This document shows, one piece after another, positions 11,068 to 20,409 of a stretch of DNA of 64,000 bases. This DNA comes from Candidatus Methylophosphatis roskildensis. GTDB taxonomy: Bacteria > Pseudomonadota > Gammaproteobacteria > Burkholderiales > Rhodocyclaceae. Location: assembly GCA_016708905.1 (NCBI GenBank), contig JADJEV010000004.1:992001-1056000 (forward strand), written 5' to 3'. The position numbers and the translations under genes are program-made. Below the pieces are notes generated by a model. It searched no databases, had not been told where the DNA came from, and worked only from the letters and a program-made list of their open reading frames with translations. Within the stretch, counting starts at the first letter, position 1. The number at the start of each line of letters is the position of its first letter.

Positions 11068-12083
11068 GACATTCACCTCCTCTACCCCCCCGTTGGAATC
11101 GAGGGGCGATGATGTCCTGTCCGCGCCACCACCAACATTGCCGACAATTAGGTCATCGGCATGCACCTGGGTGGGGGATTTTCAAGTGGCCACAAGTGGA
11201 GGAGTTTGGGTGGCCGCCGGGGTTCGTCCGTCTGCGCCATAAAATTTCATTCAAGAACTTCTCGGTGCGGAAAATCTCATCAAGCACAAGTCGCATGAAT
11301 GCATTGACCCGCCAGTCACAATGTACGTAAATGCTCCCGTCAGTAGCAAGCAAATCCCGCATCAGCACCAGTCGCTCGTAAATCATGCTGATAAAGGAGT
11401 CGGCTCCCTTCCCCAAGTGTCTCTGTATGCCAGTTCTTCCAGCACGTTCGGTCGCTTGGTAAAGGTGTTGTCGCCGATTTCGATGTCCATCGAAAAATCC
11501 GCCCCCACGTCGAACGGCGGATCGATGTAGATCAGCTTGAGCCCACCCTGCTTCTCGATTTCCTCACGCAGCGGGCCGCTTTTCAGGCTGGACAGAATGA
11601 GCTTGTTGTCGCCCCAGATCAGCTTGTTGGTCCAGCCCTTTTGCTGCCGGCCAGAGGTGGGATTAAACAAATCGGATTGCAGCTTGAGTTCTTTTTCCGA
11701 GCGCGGTTCATCGACCTGCTCGATCACCTGAAACGGCAGCACGACATTGCACACGTCGCCAGTCTTGCCGTTCCAGACCAGCTCCACTTCCCGCTTGTCA
11801 TCGAAGAGCAAGAACCGATACTTGTCCGGCAGCGGCTTGCCCGCCTCCAGAAAGCGAATGATTTCTTGTTGTTCCAGTTCTGTCAGTTTCGCCATGCCGC
11901 TCCCCAATAACCAATGCTCGGCGCGTTGATGCACGCAGACCGAGATTACTCCAGCGCGCGGCCATGCGCGCTCAGAAATGCAAAGAGGTTGAGCTTATCG
12001 GGGGAGTTTTCGCAGCGCAAGCAGAAGAGTTGGCTTGCGGCAGGATCGACAATCGCGGCTTGAAAAACAGCGTGCCGATAAGG

Positions 12084-12374
12084 TCAGGCGGCGGCGTCCA
12101 CCAGATTGAGCGCAACCAGTTTTTCTTCGTATTCGTCGCGGCTCAATGGGCAATCAACCAAGTCGAGAAATTCGCCACGCCCCAGCTTTACCTGCTGGGC
12201 CATTTTGGAAAGCAGGCCGTCGGAAATCTCACGCTGCCCGTGGCTGGTCTTCGTTTTGACGAGGGTCTTGCGGCCCGCCTTGGAGTGGTAGATAAAAAAC
12301 CGATGATGCGACTCGGATTGCTCGAAGCCTTTGCGCGTCAAGGCGCGCTCAACGTCCGCCTGCTTACGCGGCAT
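12084..12374 (-). CDS. Small HicA/YcfA-like protein in the type III RM operon
   Basis: A 96-residue basic protein (MPRKQADVERALTRKGFEQ). The early 'L...GF......HH.F......G....K.KTSHG' layout resembles HicA/YcfA mRNA interferases, which are small double-stranded-RNA-binding-fold toxins with a key histidine. The match is by eye and the protein is somewhat longer than HicA. Its start overlaps the end of the upstream 355-residue gene by 11 bases, so the two are translationally coupled, and mod follows 188 bp downstream. It may be a toxin-like companion of the restriction operon or an unrelated small protein. Confidence 0.6.
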   Translation of the reverse strand: MPRKQADVERALTRKGFEQSESHHRFFIYHSKAGRKTLVKTKTSHGQREISDGLLSKMAQQVKLGRGEFLDLVDCPLSRDEYEEKLVALNLVDAAA

Positions 12375-13431
12375 CGGCCACCTCCGTGAACGTATTGAGC
12401 AGTGCTTGCTTCAGGGCCTGCGCAGATTCTTCCAGTGAATCGTCGGACGCCAGCGCGTATTCGTCCCAAAGCATCAGCACCTGCTCGGCCAGTTCGACGG
12501 CAAGCTTTTCCCGCGTGTGCGCAAACACGTCGATACCCAGCGCTTCGTTGGCAAGGCAAAGGTACTGCTTGCTGTCGTCGAGCGTCGGCTCGATGACGAC
12601 CGGCACCCGGGCAGTCAATGTGCGACCATCGGCGCGAAGGTGCTCGACCGAAAACGGACTGAGATCGAGGTCGCAAATATCCGAAACCTCGTGAATCTCT
12701 TTCGGCTGATCCTCGTCGTTGAGCACGACACGCCCGGTGACCTGAATCAGGGAACGGCGGTTCTCGTACAGCAGGTCTTCGATCGCTTCGTCGTAGGAGC
12801 AAACCAGTTCGCGTTCTGTCGGCGGATAGACGATGCTGAATTGCCGTTGGGTGAAGTTGATTGTTTTCAGTTCACCGGTGATGGTTCGCTCGGCTTCGCG
12901 CTGCTCGGCCGGCACCAGAGTGCCTTGAACAAAGGGTTGAGTTTTGTCGTCGAACAAAGCAAAGGATTGGTCGTCGTCACCGCGAATGTCGAGATGCCAG
13001 TTCGCGCCAGCCCCCGGTGCCATCGCTTTGAAACACTCCAGCACTCGTCGCCGCACCGTGCCGTCTGGCAGCGCGTCGCGAACCAGACGCTCGTCGCAGG
13101 CACTGACCCCGCGCAACAGGCCGGAAAACAGCCCCCAAACCTTTTGAATATCGTCGAGCGCGAACAGATCAGACAAGGGGTCGCCCAAGGACAACGGCAG
13201 TGCGTAACTACCGGCGACGGGCACATGGCACACAAGCTGATATTTGCGACTCATGCGGGCGGGGATGCGCAGCCGCCGCTTGATTTCCTTGCCTTCGACG
13301 AAATAGCCGATCAGCTCGACAGCGTTCTGGGCGTTCTCAACTACCTGCACCAGCACCGAAGCCGGAATGGCGTGGCCGGAGGCCGGTGCGCCTTCCAGAT
13401 GGAAGCTGAATGTTGGGGCGGTATCGGGCAT
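12364..13431 (-). CDS. Unknown 355-residue protein, first gene of the type III RM operon
   Basis: I do not recognise a family. The protein starts MPDTAPTFSFHLEGAPASG and has no membrane segment. The C-terminal part (about residues 270-350, DVFAHTREKLAVELAEQVLML) is rich in charged helices and vaguely recalls HicB-like partners, which would fit the HicA-like protein encoded immediately downstream with an 11-base overlap. It is transcribed with that gene and toward mod and res. A role as an operon regulator, antitoxin or RM accessory protein is inference from position only. Confidence 0.7.
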   Translation of the reverse strand: MPDTAPTFSFHLEGAPASGHAIPASVLVQVVENAQNAVELIGYFVEGKEIKRRLRIPARMSRKYQLVCHVPVAGSYALPLSLGDPLSDLFALDDIQKVWGLFSGLLRGVSACDERLVRDALPDGTVRRRVLECFKAMAPGAGANWHLDIRGDDDQSFALFDDKTQPFVQGTLVPAEQREAERTITGELKTINFTQRQFSIVYPPTERELVCSYDEAIEDLLYENRRSLIQVTGRVVLNDEDQPKEIHEVSDICDLDLSPFSVEHLRADGRTLTARVPVVIEPTLDDSKQYLCLANEALGIDVFAHTREKLAVELAEQVLMLWDEYALASDDSLEESAQALKQALLNTFTEVADAA

Positions 13432-13455
13432 GTCGAGTTGTGTAGGAGGCTTTAG

Positions 13456-13912
13456 CTTTGCTGCATCGTGCGTGGCATTATATCGACGCTAATCCCCAGC
13501 GATCAGCTATCTTACGAAAGGTAGCGAGCGTTCGCAATGAATCGGTGAGCAGACCTTAGAAAGTTGTGGCTCTCTGCGACCGCTTTGGGTCGCGAACTGC
13601 CAGACAGGGCCGGTGATCCAAGGAGTCCGGTCGATGCCAGACAGTTGCCGTTCGATGTAAGAGGGCGCTGCCGCCCTCGCACTTTACGCCGATGCCCGCT
13701 GTCCGCAGCGAACTGCCGGCACGACTCGCCGCACTGACATGGCTTTGCCGGGCTGCCAAGACATTTGGGCTGCTTGACGCAGGCCTGCCTCGCCCGCATT
13801 CGCTCGCGTCCGTCTGAATCTCTCGCCGTTCGCCAAAACCCGCCACTTGAAGCCGCGCATTCCTACGGGATCATGACTTTGCGACTCTTCGCAATTCACG
13901 GGAGCAAAGCTC
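13456..13912. other. Intergenic region between RM operon and the RDF-like/sbcDC block
   Basis: About 460 bp with no convincing gene. The open frames on the minus strand have low-complexity, arginine/serine-rich translations without a ribosome site. The region should hold the divergent promoters of the RM operon (minus) and of the gene starting at 13913, whose ribosome site GGGAG lies just before its ATG. Confidence 0.5.
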
Positions 13913-15385
13913 ATGACATCAGCGCTGATGAAGATCGACCCGGCAGGCCTGCCGGCACTGCCCAGCGTACTGGGCGACAAACGGTATTCGTGTCAAACCG
14001 GCGGCAAGGTCCGGCCGGGCATCAAGGTGCTGACCAAGGCCGCACAGAAGATCGAGGCCGCCCGCCGGCTCTATGACGAAGGTGTCGAGGCCGGGCAATC
14101 GTTCGACGACATCGAGGCCCGGATCCGGGCGGCGGTGCCCAACCTCGACCGGTCACCGCTGACACCGCGCAACGTCCCGTACTTCACGGTACGCGGGAGC
14201 GACTTCGCCATGCCCGAGATCGCCAGACAGATCATGTCGAAGTACGCCGAAGACCGGGGCGACGGCATCCTGCGGCTCTACCGCTTCCCGGTTGTCTTCG
14301 CATCCGACAGCCTGCTCGACGTAATGCCGCACAAGCTCGAAGCCTACGGCTCGGGGTCGATCAAGTTCTGGTCCGACTTCTCGGCCGACGGGAGCGAGCG
14401 CTACTGCATGACCTTCGCGCCGGTGCGCAAGGCCAGTTCCGGCCGGGCCATCCGGGTATTCGGCGGGCGCAAACACCAGCTGCGCGAGGCCAACGAAGGC
14501 CGCTGCGATCCGGAGAACTGTCCCGAGTACCAGAACCGCCAATGCAACGTCAAAGGCCGGATCATCTTCTACATCCCCGGCATCACACGTGTCGCCCCCC
14601 TCGAACTGCCGACCAATAGCCTGTATGGCCTCGACGCGGTGCGGGAGACGCTGCGACAGATCGCGGCAATGCGGGGCGGGCGCTTCTCCGGATTTCTGCA
14701 GGGGCAGGAGGCCTTCTGGCTCACCAAGAAGCTGGCCGAGGTGCCCCACATCGACGAGGAAGGACGGGCGGTGCGGGTCGAGCAGTGGATCATCGGTCTC
14801 GAAGTGATGATCGATCCCACGCGACTGCTCGGCGCGCCGCAGGAACAGATCCTGGCCGATGGCGAGCGCGCGGCAAGCATCCTGACCGGGAACGCCGAGC
14901 GAATCGATGACCGCACGGACCCTTCGTTTGTCGCTGAGAAAACGGCTGCGTTAGTGACCGATGACGATGCCGTGTTGTCGGAGGGGCGTGACGCGACCGC
15001 TCCCGTGCCCCCTGACGGCGACGATGGCGACGGCGACGTCGGTGCGCCGATCGAGCGGGATGTTCCGGCCCCCTACACGCAGCAGGCACCCGTCAGGACG
15101 CCCCAGCAGGCCGCGCCAACCAGACCGGCAAGCACGGCATCCCCACGGCCGCCCAACGGCACCGCGACCCAAGCTACCGACGGCGTGGCGGCGGTAACCG
15201 CCCAGGCGCAGGGCATCGGCGTCGACGCCGGGAAGTACATCCAGTTCGCGGGCAAGCGCTGGGGTCCCGGCTGGTCGAAGAATCCCAACGGGTTGAAGCG
15301 GGCCTGTGAGGAGCTGGAATCCTATCGGGGCGATCCGGCGGCGCTGACCGAGCGAATCGACGCCGAACTTAACGTGTTCTCGTAA
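13913..15385 (+). CDS. Unknown protein, possibly Gp3-like recombination directionality factor
   Basis: A 490-residue soluble protein. Residues 180-225 contain RVFGGRKHQLREANEGRCD, then further cysteines in ENCPEYQNRQCNVKGR, followed by FYIPGITRVAPLEL. A Cys-rich box followed by a 'hydrophobic-xP' strand resembles the phage phiC31 Gp3-like family of recombination directionality factors; this is a by-eye match. The segment from about residue 330 to 420 is Asp/Pro/Ala-rich and probably disordered. It sits 11 bp upstream of sbcD and is likely co-transcribed with sbcD and sbcC. Alternatives are an unrelated zinc-binding DNA metabolism protein. Confidence 0.7.
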   Translation: MTSALMKIDPAGLPALPSVLGDKRYSCQTGGKVRPGIKVLTKAAQKIEAARRLYDEGVEAGQSFDDIEARIRAAVPNLDRSPLTPRNVPYFTVRGSDFAMPEIARQIMSKYAEDRGDGILRLYRFPVVFASDSLLDVMPHKLEAYGSGSIKFWSDFSADGSERYCMTFAPVRKASSGRAIRVFGGRKHQLREANEGRCDPENCPEYQNRQCNVKGRIIFYIPGITRVAPLELPTNSLYGLDAVRETLRQIAAMRGGRFSGFLQGQEAFWLTKKLAEVPHIDEEGRAVRVEQWIIGLEVMIDPTRLLGAPQEQILADGERAASILTGNAERIDDRTDPSFVAEKTAALVTDDDAVLSEGRDATAPVPPDGDDGDGDVGAPIERDVPAPYTQQAPVRTPQQAAPTRPASTASPRPPNGTATQATDGVAAVTAQAQGIGVDAGKYIQFAGKRWGPGWSKNPNGLKRACEELESYRGDPAALTERIDAELNVFS

Positions 15386-15396
15386 GAGGGACAGCC

Positions 15397-16728
15397 ATGC
15401 GGATTCAAACAACCGTGCGGGTCTGCCAGATGAGCGACCTGCACTACTCGGGAAAGAACCTCGCCGAGTCGGAGCGCTGCTTTGCCTTCGCGGTCGATCG
15501 GGCGATCGCGGCCGGCCCGGACTGCGTGGTCATCAGCGGGGACTCGACCGACCATTCGCTCGATGCGCACGCGCCGGCCTTCGCGGCCCTGGCGCGCAAC
15601 CTCCGGCGCCTGGCCGATCATTGCCCGGTCCTCATGCTGCAGGGGACGTTCAGCCACGAGCCGCCCGGCACCCTCGCGGTGTTCGGGCTGCTCGGCGGTC
15701 GTTACCCGGTCATGGTGGCCGATCGGATCAAGCAGGTGGCCTTGCTCCCTGGCGGCACTTGGGCCGAATCAGACGGATGGCGATTCGACGGAATTCCCGA
15801 CGGCACACGACTGCTCGTCTCGTGCATTCCCACGGTCAACAAGGGCGCCGTTGCTGCCGTGGTCGGAGCTACCCAGGCGGCCGAAGCGCTCGGGGCGGAA
15901 ATGGCGAATCTGTTGCGCGCCCTGGCACCGGGGCACGGCGACGCGCGCGCAAGCGGTATCCCGACCGCCGTCGTATCGCACGGCACGGTCAGTGGCTGCA
16001 CCACGGAACACGGCGTGCCGATGGCTGGCCTCGATCATGAATTCACCACCGGTTCGCTGTTCGCAGCCGAGGCCTCGGCGGTGATGCTCGGGCACATCCA
16101 CCGTCACCAGATATGGGAGAGCGGTGACCACCTGATTGCCTATGCCGGCTCGATCGGACGCTTCCACTACGGCGAGGAAGGTGACAAGGGGATGCTGGTG
16201 TGGGAGGTCGGGCCGGACGGCGCGTCCGCCGTTCTCGATCCTACCCCGACGCGAAGGACGATCGAGGTGGCCTTCGCCGGCGCACCGGATGTCGATGAAT
16301 TGCGCGCTATCGCAACTGATGCCCAGGGCGCATTCGTCAAGGTGCGCTGGGAGATCGGCGAGGAGGAACGGGCGAGCGTGGATCGTGCCGCGATCGAAGC
16401 GGCGCTGTCCGGTGCCGCCGAAGTGAAGCTCGAAGGGCGGATCGTCCCGGTAGTGCGATCGCGGGCGGCGGGCATCTCCAAGGCGGGTACGCTGGATGAC
16501 AAGTTGCTGCAGTGGGCATCGGTCGTCGGCGCCGATCCTGCACCCCTGTCGGTTGCGTTGGCCACACTCGAATCGAGTACGCCGGAAGCCATCGCGGCCG
16601 AGATCCTCGCCGCGGCAGCACTCTTGCCGGAAGCCCGCGCGGTGGCGCAATCCAGCGTGGCGACCGTGCCGTTGCGAGCCGTGCCGGCACCAGAGCCTGA
16701 GCCGGAATTGTGCGATCTGTTCGGTTGA
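15397..16728 (+). CDS. sbcD: SbcD/Mre11-like metallophosphoesterase nuclease
   Basis: A 443-residue calcineurin-like phosphoesterase. Seen in order: SDLHYS near residue 11 (DxH), SGDSTDH (GDxxD), QGTFSHEPP in place of the usual GNHD, SHGTVSG, and GHIHRHQ near residue 231. These are the metal ligands of Mre11/SbcD. SbcD works with the ATPase SbcC to open and cut hairpins and DNA ends. The start at 15397 follows GAGGGACAGCC. The change of GNHD to GTFSHE removes the usual Asn but keeps the His. Its partner sbcC, 100 bp downstream, is interrupted, so the complex is probably non-functional here. Confidence 0.9.
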   Translation: MRIQTTVRVCQMSDLHYSGKNLAESERCFAFAVDRAIAAGPDCVVISGDSTDHSLDAHAPAFAALARNLRRLADHCPVLMLQGTFSHEPPGTLAVFGLLGGRYPVMVADRIKQVALLPGGTWAESDGWRFDGIPDGTRLLVSCIPTVNKGAVAAVVGATQAAEALGAEMANLLRALAPGHGDARASGIPTAVVSHGTVSGCTTEHGVPMAGLDHEFTTGSLFAAEASAVMLGHIHRHQIWESGDHLIAYAGSIGRFHYGEEGDKGMLVWEVGPDGASAVLDPTPTRRTIEVAFAGAPDVDELRAIATDAQGAFVKVRWEIGEEERASVDRAAIEAALSGAAEVKLEGRIVPVVRSRAAGISKAGTLDDKLLQWASVVGADPAPLSVALATLESSTPEAIAAEILAAAALLPEARAVAQSSVATVPLRAVPAPEPEPELCDLFG

Positions 16729-16831
16729 TACGCCGCGCGCACCGGACACACTGTAGACGTATCGACAAGCGAGGCAAACCAACAGTGGCCTCGTACGGAC
16801 ATCAACGATCGATTTGGGAAGGGGCTACTCG

Positions 16832-19015
16832 ATGTGGATTGAATCCTTGCGACTGAAGGGCTTCCGCGGCATCCGCGACGGACTGAGACTCGACGAAATC
16901 CGGCTCGATTTTGAGCAACTGGCTGGCGACGCATCGCTGGTGGCGCTGGCCGGGCCGAACGGGCGCGGCAAGACCAGCATCATGGACAATTGCCACCCAT
17001 TCCCAGTCATGCCGTCAAGGGCCGGGCAGGATGGCATGGGGCGCTTCTCCTACTACGCGCACCTGAGCCTGCCGGAGGCCGAGAAGGAACTGATCTGGCG
17101 TCATGAAGGGCGGCGCTTTCGCAGTCACCTGGTGTTCCGGATGAACGGCAAGAAGAAGACCGAGGCCTTCCTGCTCGAGTGGCGGGAAACCGGCTGGGCG
17201 CCCGTATCGATCGCCGATGGCACCGTCTCGGACGGGAAGGTCGACACCTACTGGCGCTGCATCGTGGCCCTGCTCGGCACCCCCGAGACGTTCTTCACCT
17301 CGGTCTTCTCCGCACAGGGGCGCCGGCCGTTGTCCGCCTACACGAGTTCGGAGATCAAGACCCTGCTCGCCGAACTGCTCGGCCATGCGGCCATCCGCGA
17401 ACGCGCGAGCGAGGCGGCCGAGGTGGCGAAGCTGCTCAGGACGGGGCTCGCTGCCGTGCGGGGGACGCTCACGACCCTGGAAGGCGATATGCTCTCCGTA
17501 CGACAGGCGAAGCAGAGTTTGCCGGCGGCGCAGGCCGCGACCGACACCGCGCGCCGGGCACGCGAGTTGGCGCAGCTGGCGGTACTCAAGGCGCATGAAC
17601 GGTTGACGACCCTGAAACAACAGGCGGCGGCGGACGAGGGCAACACGCACCAGCGGGCGGAAATCCGCGCTCGGATGAACGAGGCCGACGCGGCGTGGCA
17701 ACGTGCCGTCGAACGTCTGAATCAGCAGATTGAGGCCGAGACCAAACGCAAGGTGGCCCTCGACCGGCGCATTGCGGAACGTGTCGGCAAAGCCCGGCGC
17801 GACCGGTCTGCGCTGGAAGCGCGCCAAACCAATCTGGCGGCGGTCCTGCAAGACGAGACCAGGGTCCGGCGGGCCGGCTCGCGATACGAGCGGATCGCCC
17901 GCGTGTTGGCGCAGCGGGTCGAACGCGAAAGGATCGGCCAGGAACAGGCGCAGCACGCACGCGATCTGCTCGCCGACGCAAAAGCGGCCCAAGCCCGGAT
18001 TCAGGGCATCGAACGCGAGGCCGGGCAAGCCTCGCTCGCCGCCGAAGATCTGAAACGCCGCTTCGGTCTCACCAACGAGGTGCCGTGCGTGGGGACCGAC
18101 CTGCAGGGGCAGTGCAAACTGCTCGGCGATGCGGTGCAGGCCAGGACACTGATGCCCTCGGCACAACGCAAACTCGGCGAACTGGGCGAAGAACGTTCCG
18201 CCGCGATGGCACAACTGAAGAGGATCGAGGAGGAAACGAAAGCCTTGAAGGACGCCGCCGCGCGCTACGACATCGCCGAGAGCAAAAGGGCGCGGACCGC
18301 GCGGCGATTGCAGGAACGCGACCGCCTGCGGACGCGGCTCCCGGAAATCGAGCGGGCACGGGTCGAATGGCAGGCCGTGCATGCCCAACTCGCGGCAAGC
18401 GGCGCGGTGGATGCGCAACCGACCCGCGACGAACTGGCCGAGCGGCAAGCGATCCAGAGCAGCATCGCGGGGATCGAGGCGGCGCGCCTGACGGAGAACC
18501 GGAAGCGGGCAGGGGAGACGGCTTCGCTCAACCGGCTGCTCGCCCAGTTGACCGCGCCGTTCGATGCCACGCTGCTCGTGCAGGCAAGCGAAGACGTCGA
18601 AGCGACGAAGGGCGCACTCGATGCGGCCGACCGGCTGCTGACCCAGAGACAACAGGCACAGCAGACGGTCGCCGATTCCGCAGGCCGACTGGCCTCTGTC
18701 GAAATCCGGATCGTCGAGGCACGTGGCAAGGTCGCGCACATCGAGGCGCAGATCGCGCTCTGGTCGATGCTTGCCAAGGCGCTGGGCAACGACGGGATCG
18801 TCGCGCTGTCGATCGACGATGCGGGACCGACACTCTCGGCACTGGCGAATGATCTGCTGCTTGGCTGCTACGGGCCGCGCTTCACGGTCTCGCTGAAGAC
18901 CCAGGTCGAGACCGCCAAGGGTGAGTGTCGCGAGGGATTCTCGATCGTCGTGCATGACGCGCAGTCCGGCCAGAGCAAGGAACTGGACAACATGAGCGGC
19001 GGCGAGAAGTTGTGG
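16832..19015 (+). pseudogene. sbcC: sbcC, 5' part, cut off by a RIT element
   Basis: Starts MWIESLRLKGFRGIRDG at 16832 after GGAAGGGG. Walker A is GPNGRGKTS at residues 41-49. A long coiled-coil-type region follows (many Ala/Arg/Glu/Leu residues) with CVGTDLQGQC near residue 419, placed like a zinc-hook pair although spaced wider than CxxC. The ABC signature NMSGGEKLW ends at 19015, where SbcC similarity stops abruptly. The open frame reads on to 19450 into the RIT element but that tail is not SbcC. The missing Walker B part is at 22925-23242. Joined together the original gene would have been about 835 codons. SbcC is the SMC-like ATPase partner of SbcD. Confidence 0.9.
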
Positions 19016-19045
19016 CTCTCATGCCGAGCTCGGCATGAGAGCCAC
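19012..19045. repeat. 34-bp perfect palindrome at the left sbcC/RIT junction
   Basis: GTGGCTCTCATGCCGAG is followed directly by its reverse complement CTCGGCATGAGAGCCAC. The first bases belong to sbcC and the last four (CCAC) are the start of the left terminal repeat. The right junction has no such palindrome. Confidence 0.9.
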
Positions 19046-19072
19046 TATGCCGCGAACCGGGTTATGCCGAGT
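19042..19072 (+). repeat. RIT left terminal inverted repeat
   Basis: 31 bp starting CCACTATGCCGCGAACCGGG; matches the reverse complement of 22894-22924 with one difference (C/T). A further CGGCATAAC copy occurs at about 19120. Confidence 0.85.
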
Positions 19073-19170
19073 CTGGTACTGAATCTCAAGAACGGCACCG
19101 TGGACCGCCGATCAGAACTCGGCATAACGTTCTCCACACCGCGGCCGTTAAACCGCGGAAGGAGAACACA

Positions 19171-20409
19171 ATGGAACAGTTCATGGAGCGCCCTTGGGCG
19201 CTGGCGCGGATGCATGAGGGTCCGCTGGGTAATCACATCGACGCATTCACGCAGAACCTGGCTGCGCATGGGTATGCACGAGCGTCAATCCGCCGGGCGA
19301 TTTGGATCGTTGGCGACTTCAGCCGGTGGATGCTGCGGCGCGGCATTTCGACCGGCCACCTCTCTGAGGCTTACATCGACGCGTTCCTGCGTTGTCGCAA
19401 GCGCCGCAGAACACCCCGGTGGGAGGACCGCCCGACCCTTCATCGGTTGATTTCGCACCTCGTCCAGCAAGGAATCCTCGTCGGGCCAGCCAGCGTGGCC
19501 GTTTCACAATCGTCGGCGCAGCGCACTGCCGATGCCCATGGCGTCTATTTGCGCGACGTACGCAACTTGGCGCCAAGTACGATCCACGGCGGCGTGAAGA
19601 CCGTCAGGATGTTATTGACGAGCCTGTTCGGAGATGCCGAAGTCATACTCGAACAGATGGCCGCAGCAGATGTCATCGAGTTTGTCCGGAGGCTGGCAAG
19701 CCGCTGCAGCCCCAGAAGCGCCAATCGAGTCGTCTCGGACGTGCGAACGTTTTTGCGCTCCGCCCACCATCGGGGACTGACCCGCATCGACCTGTCGGGT
19801 TGCATCCCTTCGCCAGCGAACTGGTCCCTGAGTTCGATACCCAAAGCGTTGGGCGAAGACCAAGTCCGCCGCGTGCTTGCTCACTGTGATCCGACCACGG
19901 CCAATGGGTGCCGCGACTACGCCATCATTCTTCTGTTGGCACGCCTCGGACTGCGTGCCGGTGAGGTTGCCGCAATGCGGCTGGATGACATTGATTGGAG
20001 GGCTGGCAAACTGAGCGTGCGCAACGGTGAGACCAGGCAGGATTGCATGCCTTTGCCTCACGACGTCGGCGCCGCGCTGGCCGCGTATCTTAGCCAAGGG
20101 CGTCCGTCATGCTCAACGCGCCATGTATTCGTGCGTGCGCAGGCGCCACGAACGCCATTCTCATCTGGGACGGCGATCGCCAGCATCACACGCCGCGCGT
20201 TTCTTCGCGCAGACATGGACCCACCAAGTAAGGGCGCGCATGTATTGAGGCACTCGCTGGCAACCCAGATGCTACGTCGGGGAGCGTCGCTGGCCGAGAT
20301 CGGGCAGGTGTTGAGGCATCGCCAACAGTCCACCACGATGATTTATGCCAAGGTCGATCTCACATCGCTGCGCACCCTGGCACAGCCTTGGCCGGGAGGT
20401 GTGCTATGA
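19171..20409 (+). CDS. ritA: RIT tyrosine recombinase A
   Basis: 412 residues, starting after GGAAGGAGAACACA. The N-terminal half has the SAM-like core-binding domain; the C-terminal half has the catalytic set: Arg in RLGLRAGEVAAMRL, the HVLRHSLATQML box, a second basic His/Arg in QVLRHRQQS and nucleophile Tyr in MIYAKVD. Tyrosine recombinases cut and rejoin DNA through a 3'-phosphotyrosine. The sbcC readthrough frame overlaps its first part. ritB begins within its last codon (ATGA). All three RIT recombinases appear intact, so the element may be mobile. Confidence 0.93.
   Translation: MEQFMERPWALARMHEGPLGNHIDAFTQNLAAHGYARASIRRAIWIVGDFSRWMLRRGISTGHLSEAYIDAFLRCRKRRRTPRWEDRPTLHRLISHLVQQGILVGPASVAVSQSSAQRTADAHGVYLRDVRNLAPSTIHGGVKTVRMLLTSLFGDAEVILEQMAAADVIEFVRRLASRCSPRSANRVVSDVRTFLRSAHHRGLTRIDLSGCIPSPANWSLSSIPKALGEDQVRRVLAHCDPTTANGCRDYAIILLLARLGLRAGEVAAMRLDDIDWRAGKLSVRNGETRQDCMPLPHDVGAALAAYLSQGRPSCSTRHVFVRAQAPRTPFSSGTAIASITRRAFLRADMDPPSKGAHVLRHSLATQMLRRGASLAEIGQVLRHRQQSTTMIYAKVDLTSLRTLAQPWPGGVL

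Larger units (their letters stand above)
8260..11222 (-). mobile_element. IS21-family insertion sequence inside mod
   Basis: Both ends begin with CCCCGGCGGCCAC, and the resemblance continues with gaps for about 50 bp into each end (left from 8260, right end read in reverse from 11222; inside, CCTCCACcTGTGGCCA and then AAAATCCCCCA are shared). The flanks carry the direct repeat TTCGTC (plus strand) at 8254-8259 and 11223-11228, a 6-bp target duplication. Joining the flanks restores the mod frame at the junction. The 2963-bp element encodes IstA and IstB in the usual order on the minus strand. Intact genes and exact duplication suggest a fairly recent insertion. Confidence 0.93.
6690..11895 (-). 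pseudogene. mod: Type III methyltransferase Mod, split by IS21 and frameshifted
   Basis: The N-terminal part starts at ATG 11895 (MAKLTELEQQEIIRFLEAG) and contains the catalytic DPPF motif (IYIDPPFDVG). At about 11411-11414 a run of four G (coding strand) shifts the frame: LEELAYRDTWG is in one frame and KGADSFISMIYERL in the next, so one G appears to be missing. The gene is then interrupted at WRRRTN by an IS21 element (8260-11222) with the duplicated target GACGAA. The C-terminal part resumes as TVKAVSKKF and contains the AdoMet-binding FxGxG motif ([10 protein letters not shown]). The order of catalytic motif before AdoMet motif is that of beta-class type III Mod proteins. Removing the IS leaves about 745 codons, a normal Mod length. 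The gene is inactive as read; the frameshift could be a sequencing artefact, the insertion is not. Confidence 0.92.

Noticed and set aside
17015..18955. Minus-strand 646-codon frame opposite sbcC
   Set aside because: Shadow of the SbcC coiled-coil region; no recognisable domain.
16752..19450. sbcC frame reading to 19450 as a C-terminally extended SbcC
   Set aside because: After LWLS the translation is unrelated to SbcC and lies inside the RIT element; the true C terminus is at 22925-23242.
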